Source: Pseudoips prasinana (Eukaryota > Arthropoda > Insecta > Lepidoptera > Nolidae). Taken from it: a DNA stretch of 64,000 nucleotides. The position numbers and the translations under genes were made by a program. Shown here in pieces: positions 10,913-23,260 of this stretch (positions within the stretch are counted from its first letter, which is position 1; each line of letters begins with the position of its first letter). The DNA lies in the NCBI GenBank assembly GCA_951640165.1, contig OX621245.1, positions 17,290,330-17,354,329 on the forward strand, in the 5' to 3' direction. Under the pieces are notes generated by a model, which saw only the letters and a list, made by a program, of their open reading frames with translations, had not been told where the DNA came from and made no database searches.

Positions 10913-13862
10913 ATGCGTTTTAGAACTGTTACGTTAAAAATGCTGTTTCTGGATAAAATATTGTCCGACATTGATTCATCTCAAGTTTCAGAATCAATGA
11001 TCTGCTCTCCTGAAAATTTGATTAATCACATAAATCTACATCGTACAAGTCTAACTGTAATGCACACTAACATTCGTAGTGTAGCATCCAATTTTGATGC
11101 ACTTATTATCCTTATAGAGCGAACCTGCATACAGTGTGATATTCTTATTCTGACGGAATGCTGGCTGAGCAAATCCCCGGTTGCACCTAAACTCTCTGGA
11201 TACACATCGTATTCCTCAGATTATCTCAATCAAAATGATGGTGTCCTTATATACGTTAAAACTGAAATCAGACATTTCATATTGAAACCGTCAGTGTTAG
11301 ATGCCAATTGTCTTATTCTTCAACATGATAACGAGTATGCTGTCGTAGCCGTGTACAGATCACCATCATATCGCAATATAAATACATTCTGTGACAGTCT
11401 TGACCTGTGCCTTGACTCACTGAAGTCGGTTAAATCAGTGATTTTAATTGGCGATATTAATATAAATATTTCCCCAAATGGTAATGATCCGAACTGTAGC
11501 AATTATCTTAATCTGATGGCTTGCCACGGTTTGCTAGCTGCCCACGAGTTGCCTACTCGTAATACAAACTGCACTGATCATGTCATGTTAAGATCCGATA
11601 GGCATGCCGTTACATATGTACTGGATTCACCTATAACAGATCATTCTCCACTTGTTTTTTGCCTAGATTGTAACATTAAAAGATATACCTATAATTCTAC
11701 ACTCACGAAGATTAATTATCCATCATTAATATCGAAACTCACAAAAACTGATTTTACTTCAATCTATTCTACGAATGATGCTAATGTTGCAGCTTCAACT
11801 CTTAGTGAAATTATTTGCAAAGCCATCGCAATAAATTCTAAACAAATCACTATTCCTCACCGAAAGCGTACTATCAAACCATGGATAACCCCTGGTTTGG
11901 TACGATGTATAAGACATAGGGATAAATTACACACCAGATCTAAAATTGATGTAAATAACGCTATACTTAGGGTCACTTACACTAGATACCGAAACTTCTG
12001 TAACAATCTACTAAAGAAGCTAAAGATAGCCTACGAGAAAGCAGAATTTGTTAAAAACAAAAATAATCCAAAGGGAACGTGGAACACGATCAACAAAATT
12101 ACAAATTTAAAGTCATCTTCACTTCCTCCTCTGGAGCTGCTTAATCTTAATGTAGATCCATGCAAGTCCCTAGACTTGGTCAATCATTACTTTGCAGATA
12201 TTGGTAAAACGTATGCAAATGCAATCTTATGCAAACAGGGTATTAATCAACCAAATGTAAATGGCGGGTGTAATACATTTCAATCACCAAAAGATTCCAT
12301 GGCACTATTTGACACGGACCGTTGTGAGATTATAACCATTATTGATAACCTGAAAAATGACTCTGCAGCTGGTATCGATAATATATCGACACAAATAATA
12401 AAAAAGACGAAAAGCAGCTTAATTTCTCCCCTGACACATATATATCAACTCTGTCTGACTACAGGTGTTTTTCCAAATGTCCTGAAAAGGGCGTTAGTTC
12501 ATCCCATCCATAAGTCTGGGGACAGAGAGAGTGTTGGAAACTATAGACCAATATCGGTACTCTCAGTCATATCTAAAATCCTTGAAAAGCTCTTAAATTC
12601 CAGACTTGTCAATTTTCTTAACCAAAACAATCTGATTGCACAAAACCAATTTGGATTTATAAAAGGCAAGTCAACAGAAGATGCTACTCTATTATTGACT
12701 GAGACGATTGCTAAAAATCTTGACAACAAGGAGAAAGTTATAGGTGTGTTTCTAGATTTGTCTAAAGCCTTTGACACTGTATCCATTCCCCTGCTTCTTT
12801 CCAAAATGGAAAAAATTGGTATACGTGGTATTGCACTTGATATTTTCCGATCCTACCTTTCAAATCGGACCCAGTTTGTTAAAGTTGGTAACTATACAAG
12901 TGCTCAAGCATCACTCTCTTTTGGCGTTCCACAAGGTAGCGTTATAGGCCCGACTCTGTTTCTCCTCTATATTAATAGTTTGTGTATGAAATCAATGCCA
13001 AATTGCAATATAATCACTTATGCTGATGACACAGCGCTCATTGTACATGGTAAGACATGGGAAGAGGCGCAATATTATACTGAGAATGCGCTCAGAGATG
13101 TTATGATGTGGCTAAATGTGAATCTGCTAACTTTAAATGTTGATAAAACTTGCTACATTACTTTCGCTCATCGTACTGATTTACAACCGTCAATAGAGTT
13201 TAAAGTTAGTGCACATACCTGTGTTATTATAAATAAATGCAATTGCCCCATACTAACTCGTACGCAAAATATAAAATATCTTGGGCTCATAATAGACAGT
13301 TCCCTAAACTGGTCAGCTCACATATGCCAACTTACATACCGTATAAGGAAACTTATCCCTGTATTTAGAAAACTTAGAAATTCAGCTGATCTTCCAACGC
13401 TTTTATGCGTTTACCACGCCCTTGCTCAGAGTTTGCTCCAATATTGTATTATTGCTTGGGGTGGAATCAATAAGACTACTCTACTTCCAATAGAACGTGC
13501 ACAGAGAGCAATATTAAAAGTAATTCTTGGAAGACCGCGAAGATACAGCACTGAGCTCTTGTACAGGGAATGTTCAATACTGACCGTAAGACAGCTTTTT
13601 ATTCTTGTCGCTGTTCTCCATAAACATAAAACTATTGGTTTTAAACAAATAATAAAACGAAACAAAACGAGAATCTGCACAATGGTCCCTCATAGAACTA
13701 CACTTGCTCGACACCAATACTATATAATTAGTAACAAATTGTACAACGCCGCAAATGATGTAAATAACATCTACACACTTTCGACCTATAAATGCAAGAT
13801 TGTTTTACGAGACTGGCTCTTACGCTTAAATTATATCGATACAGAAAAAATTGTAAATGCTT

Positions 13863-13864
<2 letters not shown>
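10913..13864 (+). CDS. LINE ORF2: endonuclease-reverse transcriptase
   Basis: The 983-residue pol protein nicks target DNA and primes reverse transcription at the nick. Endonuclease, residues ~45-250: MHTNIRS, LTECW with catalytic-type E82, VYRSP, GDIN with D181, and ITDHSP with D243-H244. Reverse transcriptase, residues ~510-790: NYRPIS, LDLSKAFD with D615, GVPQGSVIGP and YADD with D705-D706, so all three catalytic aspartates are present. A C-terminal 'thumb' region follows, with WGG and LTVRQL motifs usual in this group. There is no RNase H domain. ATG 10913 is used; an alternative Met lies at 10940, still upstream of the endonuclease. No stops or frameshifts occur. Minus-strand open stretches inside (11320-11502, 12541-12804, 13426-13680) are shadows. 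Confidence 0.95.
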
Positions 13865-13865
<1 letters not shown>

Positions 13866-13929
<64 letters not shown>

Positions 13930-13958
13930 GTACACACACACACATACACACACACAGT
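13866..13958. repeat. (CA)n microsatellite in the LINE 3' UTR
   Basis: About 90 bp of CA/ACA repeats begins two bases after the ORF2 stop codon, with occasional 'aaa' and 'cgt' interruptions. The minus-strand cysteine/valine-rich open stretch here is an artefact of the repeat. Confidence 0.95.
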
Positions 13959-14227
13959 GTATTTGAGATAATGTATACCTTATAATAGTATTTGTTTTAT
14001 GTACTTAGCACAAATCTTAGCTAATAGTTTGTTTATTTTTAGTTTTTAATCTTAGTTTTTTGGTACTTGGTTATTGAGTAAAGACAATTTTAGAGGTAAG
14101 ACGCTGCCGACTGTCACACAGTTTATACTAGTACAGTCGTCAACGAAATCTCTATTTTAAATAAAATTTTCATTGTTGTATTTTTATTAAGAATAAGAGA
14201 ATTTGTATGTATTTCTAAATGTAAAAT

Positions 14228-14247
14228 AAACTTATTATTATTATTAT
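14228..14247 (+). other. LINE 3' terminal (TTA)n tail
   Basis: The 3' UTR ends with 'aataaacttattattattatt', a short tandem tail typical of LINEs in this group that end in trinucleotide repeats rather than poly(A). The following 'gtcaattataatg' should be host flank. Confidence 0.65.
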
Positions 14248-16534
14248 GTCAATTATAATGAGAATAATAAATCTTAATTATTAAGTTGACAAGCCCTAAA
14301 CCAAATCAACATCAGCAATTACATTTTTTAATTATAACTTTTCTGACTTCACGTATTATGGTGGATGGCAGCATAAATGATAATTATTATAAATAAATGA
14401 ATATTCTATACAGGTGTTTAGAGTATGCTTAAATAATGTGTTTTTATCGTTCATTGTTGAAAAAATATAACAAATATGCTAAGTGGACTGCATAAATAAA
14501 TACTTATTAAATGCGATAGATAGCTACTCGTAAACTTATGATAAACAGGGAATAAAACAGCAGGGCGTCTCTAAAAAGTAAATAAAATCTGTGTTTATCT
14601 GACTAACTACAGGAAAAAATAGATAAATTAATTAACTTTTAAATTTATTTGTCCTTTGATACAAATTCTTGTCTTTTTCTTGCAGATAATGACTACATTA
14701 GCAACAACGATAACGCTAAAGATAAGTGATGTCAGGTCTAATATTTCATACCGCTTACTTTAATCTTCAGACATGCGTTATGTGAGATGGCTATCGAAAC
14801 GACAGTCTAAAATTGATCACGACTCAATTTTTTGCCTATCTAAACATAAGACGTATTAAAGCCGGTAGTAACTTGCGTCTCAGGACGATTTTAATTACAT
14901 GTTCGCGACTATACGGCTTCGCCATTTTTTACTTGTGACCGAAGAGATTATGTAACAAGCAGTTTAAAATTAAGGGTCTATAAATATTCACAATAAAAGA
15001 TGTTCATTCCGTAAGATACTTCTATACGTACAACTGGTTGGACCAGTGGTATAAGGAATGCAAAGCCGGGATTTCGCAGTGAACGCACACATAAGACTCC
15101 TGTTTTTGCATGGCTCTTGCGTGGCTCTTGCGTGGGTGTACCAGACAGAAATTTACTATTTGTTTAATTTACAACCGGCCGTATAAAATAAATTGATTAT
15201 GATTATGTGTATAATTGGCGAAAGCCACTTGATAAAACGCTGGATGTTGTACAATGTATTACAAAACATCCTTATATAACTTTTAGATCATATGCATTTT
15301 TCTAGCTTTTGCTATTTTCTGATATGAGAGACATATGTCTTAGATATTCGATTTACACAAAAAGGCGTTTTAAGTTTAAAACCTGCGCCTGTATGCGGCA
15401 TCGTAGCTCTCAAACGCATGGACCTATATTATTTGGGTAACTACCTGAAGCGATTTAGTTCTTGCCTTTGTTTAATAAAAATCAGTTGAGATATGACGCC
15501 TATAGTTCGTCCATAAGGTTTTTACTGCTTCATCGGACGTTAGAGGTGACCCCCACCAAGTAATCTAGCAAATAAGACAACAAACTATATAACCCGCGTC
15601 AGAGATGATGAGAGGGTCGGTTTATAGGGGCGTTTGGTTCTACTACCGCTGTACGTTTATACACGAGCTGCTCGTCCTATGAGGATCGGATGAGGTATTT
15701 CATCGATATGAATGCACACTATGGGGACATGGAAGACGATGGTGGTCAGAGCTGTCGAAAAGTTATACTTTATGGGTTGTAGAAGTTGGCGATGTTCTTC
15801 ATACATTTCAGAAATAGTTATCTAGTTTTAAATTATTACTGGACTAAAGATGAGACCAAAATAACACATTACAATATTTGTTTGAGTTTAGCATTCAGAA
15901 GAAAATTATATAGGATCCAATAGGTTTTTACAAGATCAGGTACTCCTATGCCTGCCTATTGCCTATTAATCCTATTTAATTTATTTCATATCTACGCATA
16001 TTTAAAATATACATTACATACATACACACCTAGTAGTTAATACATACATAATCTTAGTTGCCACGACAAGGACTCATATAATTCAAATAATTGGTAAAAT
16101 GTAGCAATTCAATATTGGTGTTCCAGTTTCTTTCTGTAATAGGTATCTAGCTACATTCTTTATGGTAAGACGGGAGTGGTGGTCAAACCATTAAATAGCT
16201 TCAAGCTTCAATACACGTGGGTATAGGCAATCTCGATCTTTGTGACGCCCACCGAGCTATCGTTTTAATAACGTAGTGAAACCTGATCGTGTTTCCATGT
16301 TGGATACTGATCGGGTTTAGAGTGTCTTTAAGACAGCCGTTTGATCCCGATCATAGTAGAAATTATATTTCATATTCTGATGTTGCTTTAGATGGACAGT
16401 TACTTACTTTTACGAGACTTATTCAGGTAAATGTTTGTTCACTTTACTTATGCAAAATGTAAGTCTAATAAACTTGATTATTACAAATTGAATCGTATAG
16501 TGGGAGACAAACCTGCATTTTATACTACCCGGAA
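14248..16534. other. No gene seen
   Basis: AT-rich with a slightly more GC-balanced patch at 15500-15770 ('gagctgctcgtcctatgagg' region), which is not open over an exon-sized frame that I trust and was not recognised. Confidence 0.4.
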
Positions 16535-16620
16535 TTGATTCTCTAGCCGTTAGGTTACAAACGATGCACACCTGTAGATCAAATTTACAAGTGAGTTTAC
16601 TAAATCCCTTATGAAAGTTT
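16535..16620 (-). repeat. Decayed SINE head (family D), minus strand
   Basis: Diverged third copy of the segment at 725-815 and 915-1010, recognised from 'gtaaatttgatctacaggtgtg' in reverse complement and the following gene-like head. Box B is degraded ('caattccggg'). Confidence 0.4.
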
Positions 16621-17394
16621 CATTGGTTGACATTTTTTTGGATACATGACCGACTGATATCTTTACATGGTTGATACTAAAGAGAATAGGAAGTTCGATT
16701 AACCACGAACTATTCCATTTATGATTCACTCGTTTTTCGTTTATATAATAAATTATCTTGTATCAAATAAAAAAAATAACTAATTTGTTAAATTTTATAA
16801 GAATATAGAAGATTTTGCAAGAGATTTATTAAAATATTTATCATCCAAATCTATCTAATTATTGAATTTAGACCGATTCATGTTTATGATGATACGTATG
16901 TGCATACAGACAACATCAGAGGAAACATGCAATTACAAAATATGCTTTTCATGCACTGGTTCTTACGTATATACGACGGGACAGTATAATACAAGCAGTA
17001 ATACTGCTTATAGCTAGCTAGCCAAGCGGATCAATAGATTCTACAACCAAGCTTTTGTTAACTTTAATAATCAGTATGCAATTGGTGGGGAATTATTGCA
17101 TTGTACACCATATTGACGGCGAAAATTTACGGGGTTTTAATAAGTAATCTTGATAGTACGGACAAAATATGAGTATAGGTTGTCCCCAAATATATGTATA
17201 TTCTTAGTTTTATTGAGCTTTAACTAGAGCACTTTATACATATAAAGTATAGGGCAGCTGATTCACTAAAGCAGCGCTCTTGTTGTCTGGAGTATCTAGG
17301 TAAAAATCAACAACGTCTCTTAGGCATAACCTGTACATATTTAATTACAAAAAGTGACGCTACGAACAAAATTAAAAGATGACGATGGTGGTGA

Positions 17395-17612
17395 GCAAAT
17401 GTCTTTCTTTCCTTCTTTGAAAGGATACCGCCCGCACAAGGGGAGTAAATCCTTGTATCGCGGGGGATTCTACAAACATGCATTTCACAGACACCCAGCA
17501 CAGCCAGACTGCGAATAACAATTAATGGGTCACACAAATAATTGTTCTATGCGAGACTGAAACAAGAGGGCGCGGACGTATTAGAGGCGACCACCTTAAC
17601 CACTGTGCCAAA
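17395..17612 (-). repeat. SINE family B, minus strand
   Basis: Read on the minus strand: a tRNA-like head 'tggcacagtggttaaggtgg' and 'cgcctc', then 'caattatttgtgtgaccc', and a 3' body with 'cccgcgatacaagg' and 'cccttgtgcggg'. The same order occurs in the plus-strand copies at 24900-25105 and 53041-53130. The minus-strand open stretch 17307-17537 is part of it. Confidence 0.7.
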
Positions 17613-17767
17613 TGTAGAGTCTAACATAATCAAACAACTAGTCTAACATAATCTAACAAATCACAGTACTAGTACAGTTCAAGCATTTCCCATCGTATAA
17701 AAGAAGGAATATCGAAATCTGTTCAGAAACTACGGATATATATCGCGTACCTTACAAAAATATACCA

Positions 17768-18012
17768 AACTAGCGGCCCGGTACGTGCTTCACTACGCTT
17801 TTAAGTATTAGTACAAATTGTTTGTATATGGGAGTATAGAAAGATGTTGATTTTACACTTTTTCAAGATTTTTTTAAATTTTCTCTACGTACAAACCTTC
17901 CCTGGACTTCCACGAATAATTCAAGACCAAAATTAGCCAAATCGGTAAAGGCGTTGTTGAGTTGTAACATTACAACGAAAAGTGGCATTGATTTTTATAT
18001 ATATAGATATAT
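17768..18012 (+). repeat. RTE-like LINE 3' tail ('agcggcccg' type)
   Basis: It starts with 'actagcggcccggtacgtgc', contains 'agaccaaaattagccaaatcgg' and 'acaacgaa', and ends in 'tttttatatatatagat'. This layout is a familiar truncated 3' end of RTE-type elements in insects. Pol sequence is absent. Confidence 0.55.
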
Positions 18013-18420
18013 ATTTCCATTATATTAACTTTTAAACTGTTTGTTTATATTTTGAATTTTCAGAATTCAAATTGTCATCATCATTATGTTTACTCAACAT
18101 AGTCAATATACATCTTCAACAAGTCATGTCATTACTTGCTACAAATTAATAGTATTTGAGTAACATTACTGAAAAATAAAAGAAGTTATCACAATATGAC
18201 ACGTATTGACACAGATGACAAATAGTACAGAGACTAACAAAACACTATCAATTGAAAAAACATGCATGTTATGTAGCTACTAAAACAGATGTGATGTTAG
18301 CTAGGGAGCCACCACCTACCACTATCAGATCGTTCACATCAGTTCGTGACTAATTAATTACTCCAGCAAACACGCCATTAATTTATTTACGTGGATCTCC
18401 GACACATGCATATAATGTAT
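18013..18420. other. No gene seen
   Basis: AT-rich spacer between an RTE-like tail and a SINE. Confidence 0.4.
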
Positions 18421-18665
18421 GTTGGGCCTGTTGGCGTGGTTGGCAATTGCTTGCTTTTCACGCCGCAGGCCGTGGGTTCGATTCCCACCCAGGACAGATA
18501 TTTGTGTGCATGAACATGTCTGTCCTTCTGAGTCTGTATTTACAAAAGAAAATTAGTATATGTAGTATATCAGTTACCTATCCGGTTTCCATAGTACAAG
18601 CTCTGCTTCGTTTGGGATCAGATGGCCGTGTGTAAATAATGTCCCAGGATATTATATTATTCGCT
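18421..18665 (+). repeat. SINE family A, near complete
   Basis: The tRNA-like head has box A-like 'ggcgtggttggcaattgc' and box B 'gggttcgattcccac', then 'caggacagatatttgtgtgc'. The body reads 'catagtacaagctctgcttc' and 'gggatcagatggc', and the copy ends in 'ttgtccc'-type wording and a TAT-rich tail. Six or more other copies in the window share this order. The open stretch 18447-18635 is an artefact. This is the best reference copy for family A. Confidence 0.8.
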
Positions 18666-19750
18666 GTGTACCTGTGTTATTGTCAGCAGTACCATTACGT
18701 TAGTATGTGTTATTTCATGTAACATGATCTACTGCTATCTGTGCATTTGGCCTAAAAATATTATATTAACAATTGCGGCACGTGTCAGCGGCCATTAGCT
18801 ATCAAAATAAAGTTCAGTTGGACACAGTAAAATTTTTAAACAAATAATATTCGAAATCGGAACTTGAATACTTGATTAATTATACAAAACATATTGAGCG
18901 TAGTGAATAGGAGCAGGTGGTAATGGTTTAGCCTATTCCTGGTCATCATTGTATTGTAGATAAATGAATAATGACCACCTATTAATATTTTGTTGTCAAT
19001 TATTATACAAAATTGTAATTTAACTTATTTCTATTGTATAGTATTTTGTACAATAATCAAAACTTACATACCATTTATATTAAATACTTATAAATAAAAA
19101 ACTGAATTTTAATCGTCGCCTGCGGGCAAGGTGCCCAGGAAGCTTACATTATCCCGTTGAATAGCGAGGCTAATACATCTTTTAACAGATTACTTTCTTA
19201 TTCATCAATGTTTTATAGAAATAATACAAGTTTAAAATTGCATATTGCATATTGATTATACATCAGCGTCCAAAATATTGTTTTATAATATCTTACTTGT
19301 ACGCAACAAATCGCTTCGGCAGATATGAAACTTACCTGGAAAAAAAGAAAAGAGCAAATCAATATAACTTACATAAACTTATCAGACAAGTCGTAACACA
19401 TTCTTAAAAACTATTCGCATTCTGAACTAATGATTAAAAAAATTATAAACTCCCCAATAAACACGAGACATCGTTTATCATTATTTAATTGCGCAATGCG
19501 AAAGTGAGCTCCGATATTAGACAGAGATATTACGTAATTATTAACATCAGGTATGTTAATCCAAGCGATATCCGATTGATAATGTCGTTGTTAATGTTCT
19601 CTATCATCGTTTACACGTCTGTAGGCTTCCGAATGTTGCGCAACGGTAATATTATTGTCTCTTTTATTACGTCTACGGACAACTAAATTAGCTAAGTAAT
19701 GGCTAAGTTCTGTTAAATTAATGTTTAGAGGAAATTATGTTTATCTCAAA
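18666..19750. other. No gene seen
   Basis: AT-rich; the open stretch 19489-19686 has no recognisable motif. Nothing repeat-like was identified. Confidence 0.4.
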
Positions 19751-20172
19751 GTTAATTGAGTCTGTATTTTAGCTTTAGCGCAGGAGTTATCTTTTCTATT
19801 AGAACATCACTTTATTGTGTTTACTTTCTTGGAATTCTAGTTATTAAGTGTATTATTATATTGCAATAATTGAGAATGTATTGTAGCTTTAGCGTAAGGA
19901 ATTATCTTTTCTATTAGATCGTCACTGTATTATCTTTACTTTCTTTCCATTCTAGTTATTAAGTGTTTTATTTTATTGCAATAATTGAGTGTGTATTCTA
20001 GCTTTAGCGCAAGGAGTTATCTTTTCTATTAGAACATCACTATAATATTGTGTTTACTTTCTTTCAATTCTAGTTATTTTATTTCATTGCAATAATTGAC
20101 TCTGTATTTTAGCTTTAGCGTAACCGCAAGGCGTTATATTTTCTATTATTATTATTTATTTTATTGCAATAA
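19751..20172. repeat. Minisatellite, 111-115 bp unit, ~3.6 copies
   Basis: The phrase 'agctttagcg' recurs at 19771, 19885, 20000 and 20111, each time followed by 'gttatcttttctattag', 'tttactttctt', 'ttctagttatt' and 'attgcaataattga'. Units are 70-90% alike by eye, with the last unit shortened. This is a local tandem array of unknown function. Confidence 0.9.
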
Positions 20173-22560
20173 GTAGATACTACATTTCTATTGTACTAAT
20201 AAGATACTTATTAGTATATTATACTAAGTTAAGCGCGTGTAGTTTGCTACTTAACAGTGACGGAGCCAGAACTCGAGCTAAGACCACCCAAAACTCAACT
20301 GTTTGATTACATTTTTAACTTGGTGTGTGTGGTATAATGGTGTTGCCAAAAAGCAAATTTCAAATTTCAGATATAAGCTTGAGATAGTTCCTATACTAAA
20401 CGGTTCCTAACATTTGCGAGTATAAAAACAATGTAATAGACTAAGTTATCATTATGATACATGAATAAAATAATGTAGGTTTTAGTTTTAATTAGCGTCG
20501 GCGCTTTCGTGATTTTTTTCAATTTTACGTTATTTTATGTGTGTCGTCGAGGAATTCAGTGTAAGAACAGTCTCACCAATAAAATACGTGACAAAGGGCT
20601 TATTATTATAAACCGATTATATAGCTCGTAACGCAACCACTATGGTTACGTTATTAGCTGTGCCTTGTGATTGGTCCGATTTCTGGGTCGTTGTGATGCA
20701 TTAAATACAATTAACTTAGGGTCGTTGTAACAATACTTCATACAAGTGGTTAAGTAGTATAAGGTTGAAATTGGTGGTGCTAAATTATTTTGAAATACTG
20801 CACTTCAAAAATAATTTCAAACCTCTCATGAATTAAATTAAAATGATACCATAAATTTTTCCAATCATTTACCTTCTATGTTGTTGTTTCTTTTTTGTAG
20901 TTATTTCTTTAGATAATATTAAAATTATTACCTACTCACTGTGAGCTGAAAGTGTAGAAGAAGTCGAAAGATATCCTTTCGTCCTTCAAAATTGGATATT
21001 ATTATTATTTAGTCACTGTAAAAAACTTGCCTATAGAATTACTTTATTCACACTAACGATTAAGTTCACCTATTAAATTAATTAAAACAATAAACTAGGG
21101 CAAAACGAGGAAAATTGAACTAATTAACAAACAACCGCGGTGACAGTCAGTACGTTAACTGAAATGAAAATTCACCAAGCATATCCTTCCTCTGGAAACT
21201 AGTGGTGTTGAAGGACGCTCTCCTTTATGTTCTACTTGCTCACCTCGGTCGCATATCGTTAATCCCATTCTGATATGCAAATGTCAAGCTAACCTACTCC
21301 TAAATAAGGACTCATTTTGAAGGGAGAAGAGGATGACGCAAGAAGATTCACTGAATGTAACCCGCAACAGAGCATGAACCATGTAAAGGTGTACTTAACA
21401 CGACACTAAAGACGAAGTATGTTTGTACTTACTATAATCAGGCTTAAGATATTACGACGGAATTATTTTGACCCTTTTTACAAAGTTTTCCTACTCATTG
21501 GCCCTGGACCGTAGATTATGAGATAAGTAAGTTTAAAGTGTAAACAGATAACACAAGATGCCCGTGCCCCAGTTTCGACATTCATTAATGAATTAATGTT
21601 GCAAAATCATAACTTGAAAGTTGTCTAGAAATTATTATCAATTACGGTAGATGCAGGGACGTCAAGAAAATTTGTTTCACAGTCTAGAAATAGTTCTATC
21701 GCGATGTTGCCAGTCCATAACTCTGATGAAGTAAGTAATAATAAAGTAATACTTTATTTACTACATGTAGATAAAGTATTATTTAATTTAATCTTTATTT
21801 CAGACATATATGTACAATGACAGATATAGTCCATAGTTAAATTACGAAACTAGGTTTAGTACGGGTTGTTAGTAGTACACAGAAATAAATACAAAAAAAG
21901 TGTTAGTAATTTGTTAGTAAACAAAACAGATTAAAACAATTATTACTATCTTCGATTTATATGAAATCAATATAAAACATTTATTATGGCCATAGATCAA
22001 TGGAACTGTTATAATTTAAAGTTATACAAAATTTATGAAAGCGTTATTTTTACTCGGCAAAAGTTTAACCATCCCCAATGTCACTAATCGTCCCAAATCA
22101 ACAGCTGTTCACAGCATTTACGCAAAGAACAGATCCCTATCAATAGGATTGTTGACATTGGTAATTTAAGAGGCCATAACTAAAGGGGTGTTATGGTATC
22201 ATGCGGGTGACTGATGAATAGGGGTATTGATTCAACGCCGGCGCCGTTGCAGGCGCGTCGCGTTGCGGACATACATCCGGACGTTGAGACATCACTTTAT
22301 GTATTCATCGAACACATTCTGATTCAATGTAAACGCTATTTCATATTCATCTACCTTCGTATGCCAGTAACGCTAAACTCTTAATTATGTGATAATTAAA
22401 AATAATATACCCGCAGACGTGATTATTCAGTCTGAATGTTTAACAGGCTTCAAAAGGTTTAATCAAATCGTCTCGTATTTTTCGTGTTCTTTTGATTGCA
22501 TACCAATAATACTGCAATAGTTTAAATTATATATTTAAGCATTTATTTATATGTATATAC
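20173..22560. other. No gene seen
   Basis: AT-rich. A hairpin-like stretch lies at 21735-21785 ('taaagtaatactttat' with 'ataaagtattattta'), a GC-rich spot at 22235-22290 ('gccggcgccgttgcaggcgc'), and a possible LINE 3' remnant at 21780-21900. None could be supported as a gene. Confidence 0.4.
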
Positions 22561-22832
22561 GGTCACCGTAGCCTAGTTGGTAGTGCTCCTGCCTACGAAG
22601 CTGGTGGTCCTGGGTTCGAATCCCGGTAAGTGCAAATATTTGTGTGATGAGCACGAATATTTGTTTCTGAGTCATGGATGTTTTCTATATATATAAGTAT
22701 GTATCTATCTATATAAGTATGTATCTATCTATATAAGTATGTATATCGTCGCCTGGTACCCATAGTACAAGCTTTTCTTAGTTTGGGGCTAGGATGATCT
22801 GTGTGGAATTGTCCCCATATATTATTATTATA
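22561..22832 (+). repeat. SINE family A variant with internal (TATCTATATAAG)n expansion
   Basis: The tRNA-like head has box A 'tagcctagttgg' and box B 'gggttcgaatcc', then 'aatatttgtgtgatgagc', an 18 bp unit 'tatctatctatataagtatg' repeated about three times (22684-22745), and the family A body ('cccatagtacaagct', 'tttggggctagg', 'attgtcccc') with an ATT tail. The head differs from the 18421 copy, so either the family has several tRNA heads or these are sister families. It is not a tRNA gene: the acceptor stem does not close. Confidence 0.75.
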
Positions 22833-23005
22833 TTAGCCTCCACCTTCGGTTTCGTCCGAGACAGCGCTGGTGAAGAAAGCAAATGTGTTACATAATTATA
22901 TTACTCCGTACATTATTTTCATATAGGACAAGTCCCATCAAAACCAATCCAGCAATTTCGACAATATAGTCAACCAGAATGAATCAGATAAAAAAAATTG
23001 GTTGT
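22833..23005 (+). repeat. RTE-like LINE 3' tail
   Basis: Begins 'agcctccaccttcggtttcg' and contains 'cccatcaaaaccaatccagc', wording like the other RTE-type tails in the window (62228-62537). It directly abuts the ATT tail of the SINE at 22832, so it may be an insertion into that tail or a target for it. Confidence 0.5.
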
Positions 23006-23177
23006 TTTTTCATTACTTTCATACGTAAACAGATAGTTCAATCTTCTTTATATGTAAAGATCTTTCAACAGGAAGCGGGACTTTATTTATAATGTAGTCC
23101 TTTACCATCCAACTTCAGGGCATGGGCAATGAGAGTGCATAGGCCATAGTCGTAGAAAGTAGACTTTACATGCCCTT

Positions 23178-23260
23178 AAATTCATTTTGGAGAGTTCTCC
23201 AAAATGAATTTGGAGAACTCTCCAAAATCTTTGCGTGCCTGAGAGTTCTCAGGCATGCAG
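23178..23260. repeat. Cluster of three adjacent palindromes sharing GAGA-gt-TCTC
   Basis: 'attcattttggaga gt tctccaaaatgaat' is a 14 bp-arm palindrome. It is followed at once by 'ttttggagaactctccaaaa'-type symmetry and then 'gcctgaga gt tctcaggc'. The same core is used three times within 80 bp. Confidence 0.75.

Larger units (their letters stand above)
9501..14247 (+). mobile_element. Full-length non-LTR retrotransposon (LINE), APE type
   Basis: The order is 5' UTR, ORF1 (9753-10604), a 308 bp spacer, ORF2 (10913-13864), a 3' UTR with a CA microsatellite, and a tail of (TTA)n ending near 14247. The 5' boundary (9501) is approximate; a start near 'ctcagttaccg' (about 9569) is also possible. 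Both ORFs are uninterrupted. ORF2 carries an apurinic-like endonuclease followed by a reverse transcriptase, and no RNase H or integrase is seen, so this is an APE-type LINE. Sequence feel places it in the Jockey/CR1/Daphne assemblage; the exact clade needs a tree. Confidence 0.88.

Noticed and set aside
13728..13955. Minus-strand Cys/Val-rich open frame
   Set aside because: Produced by translating the CA microsatellite and the end of ORF2 backwards.
15500..15780. Possible coding exon in a GC-balanced patch
   Set aside because: No frame stays open over an exon-like length with acceptor and donor sites, and nothing was recognised in translation.
19751..20172. LTR pair of a retrotransposon
   Set aside because: The similar segments are contiguous with a ~114 bp period and four in number, so they form a minisatellite.
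22561..22635. tRNA gene
   Set aside because: Box A and box B are good, but the acceptor arms do not pair and the sequence continues into a SINE body shared with other copies.
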